Shown: one piece after another, positions 39,301-53,604 of the stretch
Layout of the letters: each line of letters begins with the position of its first letter
Numbering within the stretch: the stretch's first letter is position 1
DNA from: Dermatophagoides farinae
Lineage: Eukaryota; Arthropoda; Arachnida; Sarcoptiformes; Pyroglyphidae
Length of the DNA: 64,000 bases
Reading direction: 5' to 3'
Assembly: GCF_024713945.1 (NCBI RefSeq)
Contig: NC_134678.1
Coordinates: 4,960,001-5,024,000 of the forward strand
Program-made: the position numbers and the translations under genes
The notes under the pieces: generated by a model
What the model was told of the DNA's origin: nothing
The model's database searches: none
The model's input: only the letters and a program-made list of their open reading frames with translations

Positions 39301-42300
39301 ATCAAATCAAAACATTGATTTTTTTTCTTCGTCTCTTCTTTTTTTTATATTTCTATATATATTGATAAACTGACATTGAACCGTGTACAACAACATCAAT
39401 GTTTTTGTTGTTGTTGTCATCGCTGTTGTTGATGGTGTTGGTATTTTTCCTCTGTTCATTTCAATTGATAATTCATTCAACCGAGACAACAACAACAACA
39501 ACAAGTAACTCGTTAACTTGTTGCTAGGTGATACTTTTTTTTATATGTAAAGAAAAAAAAACCAATGTTCAATGTTCAGAATATTAACAACAAAACAAAA
39601 CAAAAAAAATATGATTTTGAAAAACAAAAACAAATAAAGAAGAAAAAAAAATTGAAATAACAAAAAACACTTACATTGGAGCTAAATTTGGTGTCGATTC
39701 ATAATAATGTCTTAATTCATGTGGAGTATTTGCCTTAAATGGTGCCTGTCCGGTTAAACATTGATAGATGATTGTTGCAATCGACCATAGGTCAGCTTTA
39801 GCACCATATCGTTGTGACATTATCACTATTGTTGTTCCATTAAAATAATAAAGGGATAGGGGATATGGGAATGATCATAAATTGATTATTGGGAATTTTT
39901 TTTCAACATTATTCATTCGAAATGAATCAATTGTCTATGTACGTGTGTGTGCAGTGCACATGTTATAATCAACAAAAAAAAACACGATAAATTGATTAAA
40001 TCAAGAATGAAAAAAAAACCAGAGGAAATAAAATCTAATCATTATAAAAACTATAATGTCATTTACGTCGACATAGCATCATCATCATCATCATCATCAA
40101 AAACGTTTGTTCCCCTTGATGATGATGATGATAATTTTGTTTTTTTGGCTCAGATTCAAATCGAAAGCAAGACAATGAACGAAAATCGAAAAACAAATAT
40201 GGAATTGATAATAACCGTATGATATATGTCATAAAACTTGATTAATAGATTGCATCATCATTCTAATAATTATAAAGATGATGAAAGATGAGCAAAAAAA
40301 AAATTCAATGTCATTATTCCCAGAATTATCATTGAAATTGTGAGTTTGGTGTTCTATGTCACCAAAACATTTCTATTTGCCAAAAAAAAAAATCTAGAAA
40401 ATCATTTCCTCACACTTTTAGAATAACTATTGTTTGCAACAACAACAACAACAAAAAACCTAAACTAAATTTTATTTAGAATTGAAATGAAATTTTCATT
40501 GTTTTTGTTATTCATCATTTTATTTAGTTCTAAATAAACAACAAAAATGAAGCTAAATAATCATTTTTATGAATGCAAAATCATCATCATTATTGGATTA
40601 TTTCTCATAATAATAACTACCATATATACAATAAATAAACATCATCGTTGACAAAAAGATATATACATGGCCAAATAATGAAAAAGTTATGATCATGACA
40701 TTCGGATGATGATTATATATTTTATACAATATAATAATAATAGCATTTCGGTTCATCATTTCGTTGTTGTCGTTGATCATCATTGATGATATCTTATGAT
40801 AGATTGTTGTTGTTGTTGTTGTTGTTTTTTTTTCATACTATTATTATACGAGGAGCATATAAATAAAAAAAAACGATACACTAAATCGGTTTGTACTGAA
40901 TGACCGAATATAATAGATTGTCATCATCTTTATTTTTTTTCCTATCATCAACTATTTTATATCATGAAAAAGGGTAAAAAAAAGAGGAATGAAAAGGATT
41001 GAGTTTTCATTCTAATGTAGTGCATGAGGTCAATTGTGTTTCATTTGTATGATGATTTAAAATACGATAAACACACACGTACCTTCTGGAGCCATATACA
41101 TTGGTGAACCACAAAGTGTAGCTGCCATGACACCTTCACCAAGAAATCGTGCAAAACCAAAATCGGCAATCTTTAATTGTATCGTTGATGGTGGTGGCAT
41201 TCTGCCATCATCTTCAGATTGATAACAAAGCAGAATGTTCTATAAGTTAACAAATAAAATGAAGAGAACAAAAAAAAATGAGAAAAAATTAAGTCACTAA
41301 ATTAACCAATAAACTAATATAATAACTATGGACATATAAATTTTATAAATTTTTGATACGATAATGACATAAAATGAAATGAAAAAAAGGGGCAAAAGAA
41401 AAAAAAACGAGATGGTTATACCTGAGGCTTGAGATCACGATGGACAACGCCTTTAGCATTCAATGCTTTCATTGCGGCAGCTATAATAATAAAAAATTAC
41501 AGAAAAATCGATTAATTTTTTAAATGTCAAATAAGGGATCATTAAAAAAAACAAGGATGGAGAGAAACAAAATCTGGCCAATATAAGTTCAATAACATGT
41601 GTGTGTGTGTTTTATCTAAATCTCAATCTAACTAATAGAATGAATGAAAAAAAAAAACATAAATTGTCAATTATATGCTATGATGATAAATAAAACTTGA
41701 ACCGATTATCTATTTAGATAAAATTACTTAAATTATGTATGTGTATTTTTTTTCTTGGTTTTTTAAAGCTTTTTTGTACAAAGATTTCATATTAATAATT
41801 CAAAAAAAAAATTTAGATGATTTTCCGTTTTTTCTTTTCATTTCTTACCTATTTGTCGTAAAAATATCCGAATCGTACTCTCTGATAATGTCCGTTTGGC
41901 TTTTAAAAGAAAGAATAAATTATCATTATATTTGGTATGATGATATAAGAATAATATTTACTTACTTGCATTAAGATAATCGGCCAAATCACCACCATTA
42001 CAATATTCCATGACCAGATAAACATATTGCGGTGTTTCTTTACAATCCAATAAGCATACAACATTTTCATGATGTAATTCAGTCAATTCTTGTAGAATTT
42101 TTATTTCTTTTTTCAATAAATTTTGTGAACGTGATAGATTTTTCTTTGTTATTCTTTTGATGGCAACTTCTTTTTTAGGATTCTAAAATATAATGGGAAA
42201 AATAAAATAGGATGACGAAATTTTATTTAGGTAATAATTTCAAGCCAAAAGTGAATTAATGACAAGAAAGATTGTACAGACATTTGTTTGCAATTGAAAT

Positions 42301-45300
42301 CCAATATAACATGCAATTAGATCTAATTTCTCAAATGTAGTACAAACGTACTTTTTTCTTTCATCCACTAATCAAACTATTTTTAGAGTTTAATCATTAA
42401 TCGATCTTTATCGAACCTAGATATAATATATATCTTCCTTATTGTGATTACGAAATTTGAACATGAATGGAAATAAAAACTAGGATACAATCACAAACAC
42501 ACAGACACACACACACACAAAAAAAAACTAACCGAATTCAATCATAGACTATTATCAATCTAATTTGATTACGAAATCATTTTAAAAATCACGAGAGTAA
42601 AAAAAATGTGAAATGAAAAAAAACCCCAAGAAGAAATGAAAACAATTAACGGAAAGGCAAAAAAAAACACAAGAAACACGCGTTCGACAAAAATATGGAT
42701 CACATGCTTCGTTCACAATGATTGTGTGTGTTGGTTATGTATCACATGCTAATATGTTTAGTTTGAGCGGTTTACAATGGTTTACAATTTATAAATTGTG
42801 TGTGTGTGTGTATTAACCAGAATGTTTTATCATCATCATTTTTTTCCTATTCTCAATAATTTTTCTCCCTATTCATCATAATGTGTATATTTTACTTATC
42901 ACATAATACTATGGTTTTCATTTTCACTTGTTTCATACTACATATCAATTTCTCCCTCTCTCTCTCTCTCTCTCGGCAAACATCAATAGTTCAATATAGA
43001 AGAAAAAACCGGTTATAATCCAATTGATATTTTAGATGTGTGTAAATTATGGATGGATGATAAAGTAAAATATTCATTTAAATCTCAAGTAAAATATATT
43101 TCAACGGATTATTCATTTTCAGGTTACAGGAATAACAAAATTCAGAAAACCAAAGCTCAAAAAAATTTTCTTAATGAATAAATAGACCAATCTTGAGCTT
43201 AAATGTACTAGATTTCAAGTAGTTTTGTTTCTGTTTTCATTATCAAACAAGATCTATTATGATGATGACATCAAAAAAAAAAAAAAAATATAATCATCAC
43301 TTGTTGATTATCATCATCAATTAAATTAACTACTGTAAATGAGTTCATATTTTTTACGCCCATTAAAAAACTAAATACACAACACATGTGAGTATCACAT
43401 GTGAGTTTGGTAATGATGAATGTTGTAATAATATTTTCAGTTTGAAATTTGATACAAATGAAAGCATAATCACAGATCAGATTGGAATGAGAAAAAAAAA
43501 TTGTACATTTTTGTGTGTGTTTGTGTACCTAAATAATTTGTAATAACATAGAATTTTGACAAATATTTCTCTTTTTTTTTTGCATTACCGTGTATAATGA
43601 CTGACTGTGGATTTTATACATCCGAAATTTTTTCATACAACTAATTACAACATGTTTATGATCAAAATTCACATGGTTAATCATGGTCGATGATGGTGCA
43701 TTAGCCACAACATGCACGTGTTTTTCAGGTGAACATGTTATTTCACTCTCTCTCTCTCTCTTTTACTTTTTCATGAAAAAAAAATTTTCAAACATAAACA
43801 ACAAACATGATTGTCAAAATGAAGAAAAATCGACATGTTTGAATGTCAATCCTCATGTTGAGTGGAAAAAAAAACAATGGCTAATTTATGAGTATAATTC
43901 AATTTGACAGACAAACGATGAAAAAGAAAAACAACAACAGCAAAAAAAAAACATTTGATAGATTTATTAAATCATAATGATTTCATATACCATTCATTCT
44001 GTCATACATAGAGATAAGATAATCATTATTCTAGGAACAACTTAAAGACCCATATATACAACATAGATTCTAAAATAGCTTGAGAAAAATAAATAGATTA
44101 ATCAAAATATATCGAGTTTAAACAAGGGCTAATATCATCTTTTTTTTGCCGAGCAAAAAAAAAATAGAAAAAAAAACCGTTACGAATCTAATGGATTCAA
44201 CCCAGATATGCCAATACGGTAGAAGCAAATAACATCGTCATAAGCCCCATCAGGCATGAAAGCTAACTCTAACTCAAACTCTAACAACAACAATGATTTC
44301 TTGGCTGTTTTCAACAAAATAATAATAATAATATCGTCAATCACATGGCACCAAGAGTAACAACAACAACAACAACAAAAATTGATGCTACTTGCCAAGC
44401 TAAACATCCACCACATTCGTATATATATCCAGTTATACAACCACTACTATGACTATCATCATCAACATCATCACCGGATCAACATGTTTAAATCATTATT
44501 ATTGATGATGATGATGATGATGATGACGATGTTTGATGAAACTCTTTTCTCACATGTGTCTGATATAAATTCTCATAAGATTGATAGAAGAGTATAAAGA
44601 ACGTCGATTTACCGATGGTATTGATGCTACACAGCCTGCCATATGAAATAATAAGAGCAGCAAAGGAAATAATAATAACATTCAAATGCGGAAGAATAAT
44701 AAATGGGTAATAATAACAGGAATATAAAACAACAATGACGACAACCCTAATAGTATAGTATCAACAATAAAGTTGATTTTTCAATTTATTAGATTTGAAT
44801 AAAAAAAAATTTCTCTTTTTCTTTCCAAAAACAAAATTTAAATTTATATCCTCTATCTAATAGATTCTTTCATTATTTTTCGAATCATGATGTATTTGTA
44901 TCTGAAAATAGGTTATTATCTTGTTCAGTTTGCAATTATTAAACGAATGGGGTGTGGGTGTTTTGGTGATGATGGTGGTGGTTTTTTTTAGCGCACACAA
45001 AATTATTTTCCTTCCTTATTGTTTTTTTTTCATTTTTCTCAAAAAAAAATGATGCAATAATGTTAATTGTATTATATGCTCGAATTTATATGAATAAATG
45101 AAGAAAAACAAAACATTTGTAAACATATTACAAAAAATATAAATATAGAAAATAATGAAATTTATTGCGTAACAGAATGAATTGCATTTGTGACGATGAT
45201 AATAATAAAAATACACACACATTTCTTCTCCTATACACAAATATGGTGGTGGTGGTCGTGGGCCAACTTGTATGAATGAACGACATGACAACAAAATAGT

Positions 45301-45497
45301 CATTTTCATTATTTCTATATGAAAATTTAAAAAAAAATGAAACAAATTTCCGAATACAAAGAAAAAAAAATTCAATTGTCTGTCTGTCTTGTACATGAAA
45401 AAAAACATGTTCCAAACAGAATAATAATGTTTACAATAAAATAAAAAGTGAACATTCACCATATATCGCCATTGGATCATGTCCAAGTAAGGTAAAC

Positions 45498-45548
<51 letters not shown>

Positions 45549-48500
45549 GAAAAAAAGAGAAATAGGAAATCAATCAAAATACAAAATATGGCAAATGTAA
45601 TCTATGTGAATGAATGAAGGATGCAAAATAATCATCAAAGTCGAAAAGGACATCGAAAATTATTACAAATCTAAAAATATAAAAATTGTTTTGTAACCTC
45701 GAATTTTACTTTTTTTTTCTAAACAATTTTATAACCTATTGTATTTTGTCCATTTTGTGATAAAATAGGTGTAGTAGTAGAAAAAAAATCGATTTCAAGA
45801 ATAATTGAATAATAAAATTTTTCAATCAATGAAGGATTACATATTAAATCATCGGATGTGTGTGTGTGTGTGTTTGGAAAAAAAGAAGCAAATTTGAATT
45901 TGAAATTTTTTTATTTTATTTTTGACATTCATCAAAATATATCCAACACATATGATTCTCACTGTTGAACAAAACAAAAAATACAAACATGAAGACAGGA
46001 ACAGACTGGTCTATACAAGTATATATTTACAATTATATTCTGTATATACAACAAAATCACCATCATCTGATGATGATTATGATATACAATCACACACCTC
46101 AATCAATCCAACAACAAATACGCACACACACACACACACTTACAGGGCAAGTGTGTCAACTCTTTTTCATTTATAACAAGATTTAATGTGATCATTTGGA
46201 AGAAAGGGGAAGAAAAAGAGAGAGAGAGAGAATGGAAAAAAATTGGATGCATGAATGGATATGCATCCATGTTCACATGCTGTATACACACACACACAAC
46301 AACAACAACACACTTGTGTATCAATGTACTTGTTGCTTATGACGAATGATGATGATGATGATAATAGTATTTATTATGGAAGTTTCACCTTGAAAATCAT
46401 CAGAAAAAAAAAGTTTGCTTGCGTTGTTCTCTTTCCTTTTCATTTTTTTTCTCTAAACTATTCTTCTAGATTTTGATTCATACTTAAAATGTGTAATATA
46501 ATATAATTCATAAAAAAATGAAGATGAAGAAAAAGTCATCATCATCATCATCATGTGCATTGTGATGAATAGACACATACACACACACGCAACAAGAATG
46601 TACATTTTTGTATATAAATTGCACACACACACACAATTGTTTGTATTCCAAGTTAACCATCATCATTCTATATAATGAGGGTTTGTAAAAAAAATTCAAA
46701 ATGAATCTGTCAAGGATTTAATGGTCATAATGATAATATATTTTTGGAATAATAATGGACACGTATTGAATGAATACATCCAATTGATCGATCAAGAATT
46801 TAATTATCATTAAAAGTTGATAAACAAAAAAAAATTCACAAAGATAAAAATGAAATTTGTTTCAAAAATTCTTTCTCTTTAACTTTTTTTTTTCTCTCTC
46901 TCTCTCTTTTTCTCTTTCACATAACAGAAGCTATCGTCAACATCATTGTTGTGTATGATCGAAACAGAAGGACATTTTAGTAAATTTAAATTTTTTTTTC
47001 ACTCTAAAACCATTTGTTCGTATTCGTATGAAAAAAAATGAGTTAAAATTTTCTATTTACGGGTTTGTATTTAGAAGAAAGAGTAAATCAATCGAGAAAA
47101 AAAATACCAAACAATACAGCCATATGTTTGTGTCAAATAATAGATTTTTTTTTAAAACTTTTCTTGCTTGTATGATATTATTTTTTTTCACACAAAAAAA
47201 ACTTCAATGATAAATACAAGTGAAAAAGAAATCTATCAAACTTCTTGCCTGCTGCTACCTGATGATGGCCATAAAGAACATTTACAAAATGAATATTTGT
47301 TGGTGCATTTATGTCTTTGTTGTTTTTGTTGTTGTCCAATATTCATAGAGGTTGCAACCACAGGAAAACAGGTAACTAACATACAATAAAGCAAGTTATA
47401 TATTGTAAACAAAAGTCAGGTATTGAACTGGCACAATGTGTATCTAACAACAAAGAAAAAAAAGGTGGCCCTAGCTAAAATCGATCGACCATTCAAACCA
47501 TTGCTTGAAAGTTAAATCTTTCAAGTAAGAAGAAAAAAAAAATGGTAATCATCATTATCTTCATCATGTGAAAAAGAAAGATTCAAGTTCGAGGAAACGA
47601 ACGAAAGAAAAAAAAATACATCATACATGATGGCCATTTAAACAATTTCATTCATTACATTGAAAATCGTGTAGATACTCTTCTCATTTGGTTCTCTCCA
47701 TCTTTCGTTGACCATTATATTATATTATATATCGATATTAATCCTATATAATTGGATGTAAAAAAAAAATAAAAAAGAGGCAACAAAAAAAAAATACCCT
47801 CGAAGCAATATCAATTACAATCATCATCGATTTTTGTACTAGTACAAAAAAAATAATAATCGATTATTATATGACCTCAAATGAACAACAAAATGAAATG
47901 AATTTGTGTTTCATTTTTTTTTCATTTGTGCCCAGCCATTATTCATTAGCCAGAATTTAACCAAAAAGATCCATTGTTGTTGTTGTTGTTGTTGGATATA
48001 AATTGAAAAAAAAGTGAATGAACCCAATGGAAATTTTGAAATGGCAATGGCTTCACAAAATATTATTCTCAATATCATTATATAGCGTCTCATACATTGT
48101 GACGCCATATATTATGTAGCTATCTATCGAATTCATCTAACTCGATTCTGTACATGTGTATGAGTCATCGTACGAATTAATCTTTTTTTTTGTTCTTTAC
48201 AACTAACGACTCGAACACTAGGGTCGCTAAAGTTCTGGATAAAATAACCATAATGTTTTATTTTTTGCTCGTTTCAGCAACATTGTTTCAATTTCATCAC
48301 TACAAATACAATAAAAAAATATAGTGACAACAAAGTTTATTGCTCTCCATCTCTACTACGAATTCAAACAAACAAAAAAATCACACGAGCAGAGAATTTT
48401 GTTTTTTCTTTCTGGTTAAACCTAGTAAATTAAATGCAAACACATATATAATGATACCAAAAAAAAAAAAAAAAAACAACAACAACAACAAATAGGATAT

Positions 48501-49005
48501 CATGGATGGATTGATGTCATAATCTTAATCAAGATATGATCAATGAAATAATGAATAATACACACACACACACACACATTCATAGTGCGTCATAAATTGT
48601 AATGATAATGATAATTCCTAACAAACAATCAACTGATTGTCACTTTTGTGATGGATATATGGTGAAAAAAAATAGAGATAATTGTTATTGTTTTTTCTTA
48701 CAATTTCAGAAAAAAAAAGAAATAAAATGATAAGACAATTATCAAAATGAATGTCAATGCCATATTGGATATCAGATCATCAACATAATAGACACATAGA
48801 CTGTATATAACCAATATACAGTGAAAACATATTCACACACAGACACACCTACACAAAACACACTTGCAAAACAAAAAAAAATTCAATGATGTCAATGATT
48901 GAAATGGAAACTTACATTAATAAAACGACCTTTATACACAACAGCAAATGCACCATGGCCAATCAAATCCTTGTCATTATATTCAAATTGTCCAATTGTT
49001 TCCAT
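36376..49005 (-). CDS. ULK1: Atg1/ULK1-2 autophagy-initiating serine/threonine kinase
   Basis: Eleven exons: 48916-49005, 41966-42182, 41849-41899, 41422-41480, 41083-41239, 39675-39825, 37976-39103, 37097-37913, 36866-37004, 36620-36801 and 36376-36552; 1055 residues in frame throughout (human ULK1 has 1050). Kinase landmarks are GHGAFAVV in the glycine loop, Lys39 in VAIK, Glu56, HRDLKPQN with Asp135, DFGFA with Asp165, Thr180 in the activation loop and GSPMYMAPE. The central region is Ser/Asn-rich, with VPVPTQ as in ULK1 and a DDFVMI motif (Phe382-Ile385) matching the LC3-interacting motif of ULK1. The C-terminal helical domain (from [15 protein letters not shown] to the end) is the Atg13-binding EAT/tMIT region. 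It phosphorylates autophagy factors within the ULK-Atg13-FIP200 complex. ULK1 against ULK2 cannot be told; arthropods usually have one gene (Atg1). Confidence 0.96.
42956..42974. repeat. (CT)n microsatellite in ULK intron 1
   Basis: About nine CT units, just inside the first intron on the acceptor side. Confidence 0.85.
45501..45544. repeat. (AG)22 microsatellite in ULK intron 1
   Basis: A 44-bp pure AG tract, one of the longest dinucleotide arrays in the window. On the minus (transcribed) strand it reads CT, a long pyrimidine tract. Confidence 0.95.
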
Positions 49006-52000
49006 TGTTTTTGATGATGATGATGATTGTTGTTGTTGTTATTGTGGTTATGTTATTTTTTTTGTCAATTAATCTGCATCTGATCAATCAACACATATAT
49101 GAAAACAAAATATCGATTGATAATGATATTGATATATTTATGATGATTTTAATGTTGACTATATATTATCATTGGCATTATAGCCATGTGTTTTATGCAA
49201 TCACATAAATATAAAAAAATTATTATATATGCTCAACACCGGAATAGCTTTTGATTGTGTGTGTGTGTTTATTTGATTGATGTTTATAAAATGGTGAAAA
49301 TACGTCGAACAGACGATGATGATGATGATGACGACGACAATAATGATGAGAACGTCATTGAAACGTTTCTTTTTTATTTTATTTTTAATCCAAATTGCTC
49401 AAAATGGTGATTGTTTATCAGAATATTCAATCTTTGATCACAAATTTGTGATTACATTTGGATGATCGTCATTAATTTTTTTTTTGGGTAATGGGCAATC
49501 ATTTGTTTATTTATCGTTCGCGATAATCGATATATATCGATCGAACAATACAGTACAGTGGGACTTTGATAGTAAAGGGATAGTTTCAATTTTTTTTTGT
49601 TTTTACATTCGACTATGTGTTTGTATTTATGTCTGTCATTTATTTGTGTATTTGTGTATGACATCAATCAATCAATATACATCCATGATGTTGAGAATGT
49701 TGTTGTCATTAGTGGTTAATGATGATGATGGTGATCGTGATCGAGGATAGAGTTGATTTTTTTCTTGTTGTTGTTGTTGTTGTTGTCATGCAACATCCAT
49801 AGTAATCAAGTAGAGAGAAAAAAAAATAGGTATCGATATTCATAGAATCTTGTTGTTGTCAAAATGATAAGTTCGCCTGTCCGGGGTTTATATTAATACC
49901 ATGGGGAAAAAAATGGTAAACAGAAAATCAAAATAAATTTTCAATTACAAAATTCCCTTGGAAACAATAATCAACTCAAATAATAATAATAATAACAGAA
50001 ATGATGATGATAAACAAATCGTAAATCATAATATCAATAAGAAAAAATAAGAAAAAAAAAGAATGACGCCATTACCTTTTTTCTTGGTGACAAATTAACG
50101 ATCGATAAATGTTCAATGATTCTTTTTTGATTTTTTTGATTATAATGATGATAATTCACAATGGTTAAAATGTATGTGTGATCAGAAAAAAAGGCCAACG
50201 AACAGATAAAAACCATAAACTTTTGGTAGTGGATAATTATTATTATAATTTTTAATGATGAAAAGCAATGACTTTTTTATGGCAAAATTGATTTAAAATT
50301 TTTTTTTATATTTATAGAATCTTGAGAGAGACAAGAACAAGACCATCAAACATCAATGAGAAAGAATAATTTTCAATTCGAAATATATATTGAGATCAGA
50401 ATCACAACAAAAGGTAAAAAAAATTTTCAGTAGTTTTCAGTAGTTCAAATTCTGTTTAAGTATTTTTTTGTTTGTTTATTTCTTCAAGTAAAATTTTTTT
50501 TTCCAATAATAAATGCTTCGTAGTAAATGTGAATGAATCAGGTGATTATTATTATTAATATATATGATGATGATGACGATGGCGTTTGATAAAATGAGAT
50601 AATTTGATTTTTTTTTTGTATTTTTTTTGTTGTTGTCGTTGATTATTATTGTTGTTGTTGTTGTTGACAAGATTAGAATCGAGATCACAATTTAGATGAT
50701 GATGATGATGAAATGTATTGAGATGAGATGATTTATTGAGATACAAAATAAATGAATGGATATCACAATTTATAATTTTGAATTTTAATATATATATAAA
50801 AAATCAGCAAATCGTTTTTGTTTTCTCGTTATGGTTGATGTTGTTTTCAATCAAAGTTGATTGTGTGTGTGTGTGTGTGTGTGTTCGTTGAATTCAAATC
50901 AAATATTTTCAAAATTCATCAACACAAATCGAATGATGATGATTATGGTTCAGAAAAAAAAATCAATCCAAACAACAAAATAAAACGCGTATAAATAAAC
51001 TACGCTACGACGAAATATACCAGAAATAAAAATAATTTCATTTTTGCATGATGATGATGTTGTCGTTGTTGTCAATGTTGTTTTCAAAACACACGCACAC
51101 AGTATGTTTCTGTTATGTATTTTTTTCCTTTTTTTTGTGTGTTTAACAATCAAATTGAATCCAAAAAAAAAAATCAAACTACAAAACCAATACCACAGCC
51201 ACCACTACTACACACTAATGATGAAAAGAGCCAAAGTACAGTGAATAGAAAAAAAAATTGTTATCCACCAAATAAAAACAAAAATTGTTGAACGAATAAA
51301 TATGAGAAAAATAAAAAAAAAATAGTCAGGATTCAGGATTCACTCAATCAACCAAAAAAAGTAATAATAAAAGAAAAAAATGATCCATCAACCAACCAGC
51401 CAGCCAGCCAGCCATCTCGAAACCAATGGTAAACAGAACAGAGTTTCTGTTTTTGTTGTTGTTGTTGTTGTTTCTATGTGTTAAATAGAATGAATATATA
51501 AATGTTTATACACAAAAAACAACAAAAACAATGCGCACACGCATCCAGATGTTTATGCCATATTCATAACATCCATTCATTTTTTTATGCTGTTACAATT
51601 TTCAAAATGTAGCTGTATATATTTTGATAACAAGGGTGTATATTTACATATATATATATATGACTGCCTGCTGTTGCTGAAAGTGGAAATCATATCACGT
51701 TGTAGATGCATACAACACAGGTATTTCAATATTAATGGATAAATAGTGAACGCATGCGTGATTCTGTTTTCTTTTTTTTTGTTGCAAAATGATAGAGAAA
51801 TAAAGGATTCTCTTTTCACGATTTTTGTTTGTTTTTTTGTTCCATTTTTTTTCTAGCTACAACTTTGATTCTTTTTTTTTATCATTCACAATCATCATAT
51901 ATGATGAAACTGGAAATTGAAAATAACGCCCTAGGGGTCATGAAAAAGGGTAGTGGTGGTGGTGGTTTGGTGGTGGTGGTGGTTTGGTGGTGGTGGTGTT

Positions 52001-52815
52001 AGTGATGATGGTGGTGGCCACTGGTGGCCATCAAGGTAATGATCAAACCTTGATCATCATAAGATTAATCGATTCATTCGATGATTCATGATTTTGAAAT
52101 TCCTTGATTTCTAATTAGAAAAATCATTGACAGTGACATTGACATTTAGATTCATGATTGATAAATAAATCAATGATGATTGTCTATGATGGACAAATGA
52201 TCTTGATGTATGCAATGAATTAAATCAGGAACTAAAAAAAAAAAAAATGTACTTTACACAAACACACACACATCGTAGACAAATGGACGCCAACAATGAG
52301 AATAAAAACAAATTTAAAAAAATTTTTTTTTATCTATTTATCATAAGATTGTTGTCAAATCATTGACGTCTTAGGAAATAAATTTTCTTGGAATTTTTTT
52401 TTTTTTGGATCAACAACATTGAAATTGAAAAAAAAACAGATTATTTTGGTTGATAATTTATTCCATGAGATTTTTGTTGTTTTTTTCCATGGGAGGTCAA
52501 TGATGATGATGATTCATCATTATATTGCGACATAGCCAAATCGATCGATCTTTTTTTCCGAACATTGAAAACAGGTGATCAAAGATCAGTCTAGAATTAA
52601 TAATCGTCATTGAATGTGTTAAGAAATAAAAAATAAACATTCATTTATTCATTACAAATTTTTTTTCTCTTTTTTTTTGTTTTTTTGTAGCGTTGTTGTT
52701 GTTGTTGTTGTGCAAATCAAATATTATTTATTATTAATCATTAATTGAACAAATATGAAATGAAAAAAAAATTCCGATAAAATCCAAGGTTCAATGGAAT
52801 TTTTTTTCAGAAAAA
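49006..52815. other. Non-coding stretch between ULK and the four-pass membrane gene
   Basis: This includes the ULK 5' flank and promoter side, many TTG/GTT and GAT repeats, and the G-rich array at 51948-52027. An acceptor-like T8 followed by CAG at 52803-52810, just before the ATG of the next gene, suggests a 5'-UTR intron there. No conserved exon was found. Confidence 0.6.
51948..52027 (+). repeat. G-rich GGT minisatellite
   Basis: Three blocks of four to five GGT units joined by TT, then further GGTGG motifs, in a plus-strand G-rich patch of about 80 bp. It stands out in a genome that is otherwise strongly AT-rich. Repeated GG doublets could form two-layer G-quadruplexes; this is an inference. 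Confidence 0.85.
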
Positions 52816-53569
52816 ATGTATGCCAATCATATTGAACCACAATTATTATTGGTAACAATATTTTTTCTGGTTACAACATTTACATTACAAATAGGTTATA
52901 TATTGATCCAATTACATTTTTGTTTCGAAATCATTGCCTTAAAATTTAATGATCGATATAATAATAATAATAATAAATTGAAAAGTCGACAAGAAAATCC
53001 CGTATGTCTTCATAATCAACAATGTTTATTGATTGAACATAAACTTTGGATCATTTCATCGGAAAAAAATGATGGCATCAATAATCGAATACGAAGTAAA
53101 TTGATCAAGTTAAAAATTGTATTTTTCGACATAATTTTTGAGTAAGTTCATATATATGAGAAATGAAAATTCTTTTCATTTTTTTTTTTGATTACTACTT
53201 CCACAATAATATAGGATTTTCAAACTTTTCCTTCAATTTACTGCATTAAAATGCATTACATTTCAATGGAAAATCACCAGTTTAATAATTTATCTGATAT
53301 TTTTTGGATTTTTTCAATTATCCACATTGTTCAATCAAGATATTTTATACAAATTTCAAAAACATCTAATCAATTCAATTCAATACCATGATCGATTATA
53401 TGGTCATTTTAAATCAAAATTCTGGCAAACATTCATCATAAAATGTAATTTGGGATTATTCTGGATAATTTGTTTAACAAATTTAATAACGTATATCTTA
53501 ATTTGGTGGTGTTTTTGTAATTATTTATCGAATACAATGCCCGAATTAATTAGCCAATTTATGGATTAG
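52816..53569 (+). CDS. Unrecognised four-pass membrane protein
   Basis: Two exons, 52816-53141 and 53215-53569, joined by a GTAAGT donor and an ATATAG acceptor that keep the frame; 226 residues. Hydrophobic segments are visible at about 9-34, 100-120, 129-149 and 186-210, with an Asn-rich polar loop (44-60) and cysteines at 64 and 70 between the first two. The C-terminus is short and polar. I do not recognise the family; it lacks the CCG motif of tetraspanins and the W-GLW-C-C pattern of claudins. The ATG follows an acceptor-like T-rich CAG, so coding exons further upstream cannot be excluded. It ends 35 bp from the RPAIN stop on the opposite strand. The intact spliced frame argues that it is a real gene. 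Confidence 0.7.
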
Positions 53570-53604
53570 TCTCTGATTATCGTTGATTTGGATAATGTTG
53601 ATCA

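Larger units (their letters stand above)
42183..48915 (-). other. First intron of the ULK gene (6.7 kb)
   Basis: The donor AAT|GTAAGT follows codon 30 and the acceptor TTTTAG precedes AATCCTAAAAAAG. The intron is packed with simple repeats: (CT)n at 42956-42974, (AG)22 at 45501-45544, and CA and CAACAA tracts. Open frames inside are low-complexity on both strands. No nested gene was recognised. Confidence 0.8.

Noticed and set aside
45016-45573. 185-codon minus-strand frame in ULK intron 1
   Set aside because: It begins in a CT repeat, is Phe/Tyr/Ile-rich throughout and shows no domain; it is most likely a chance frame.
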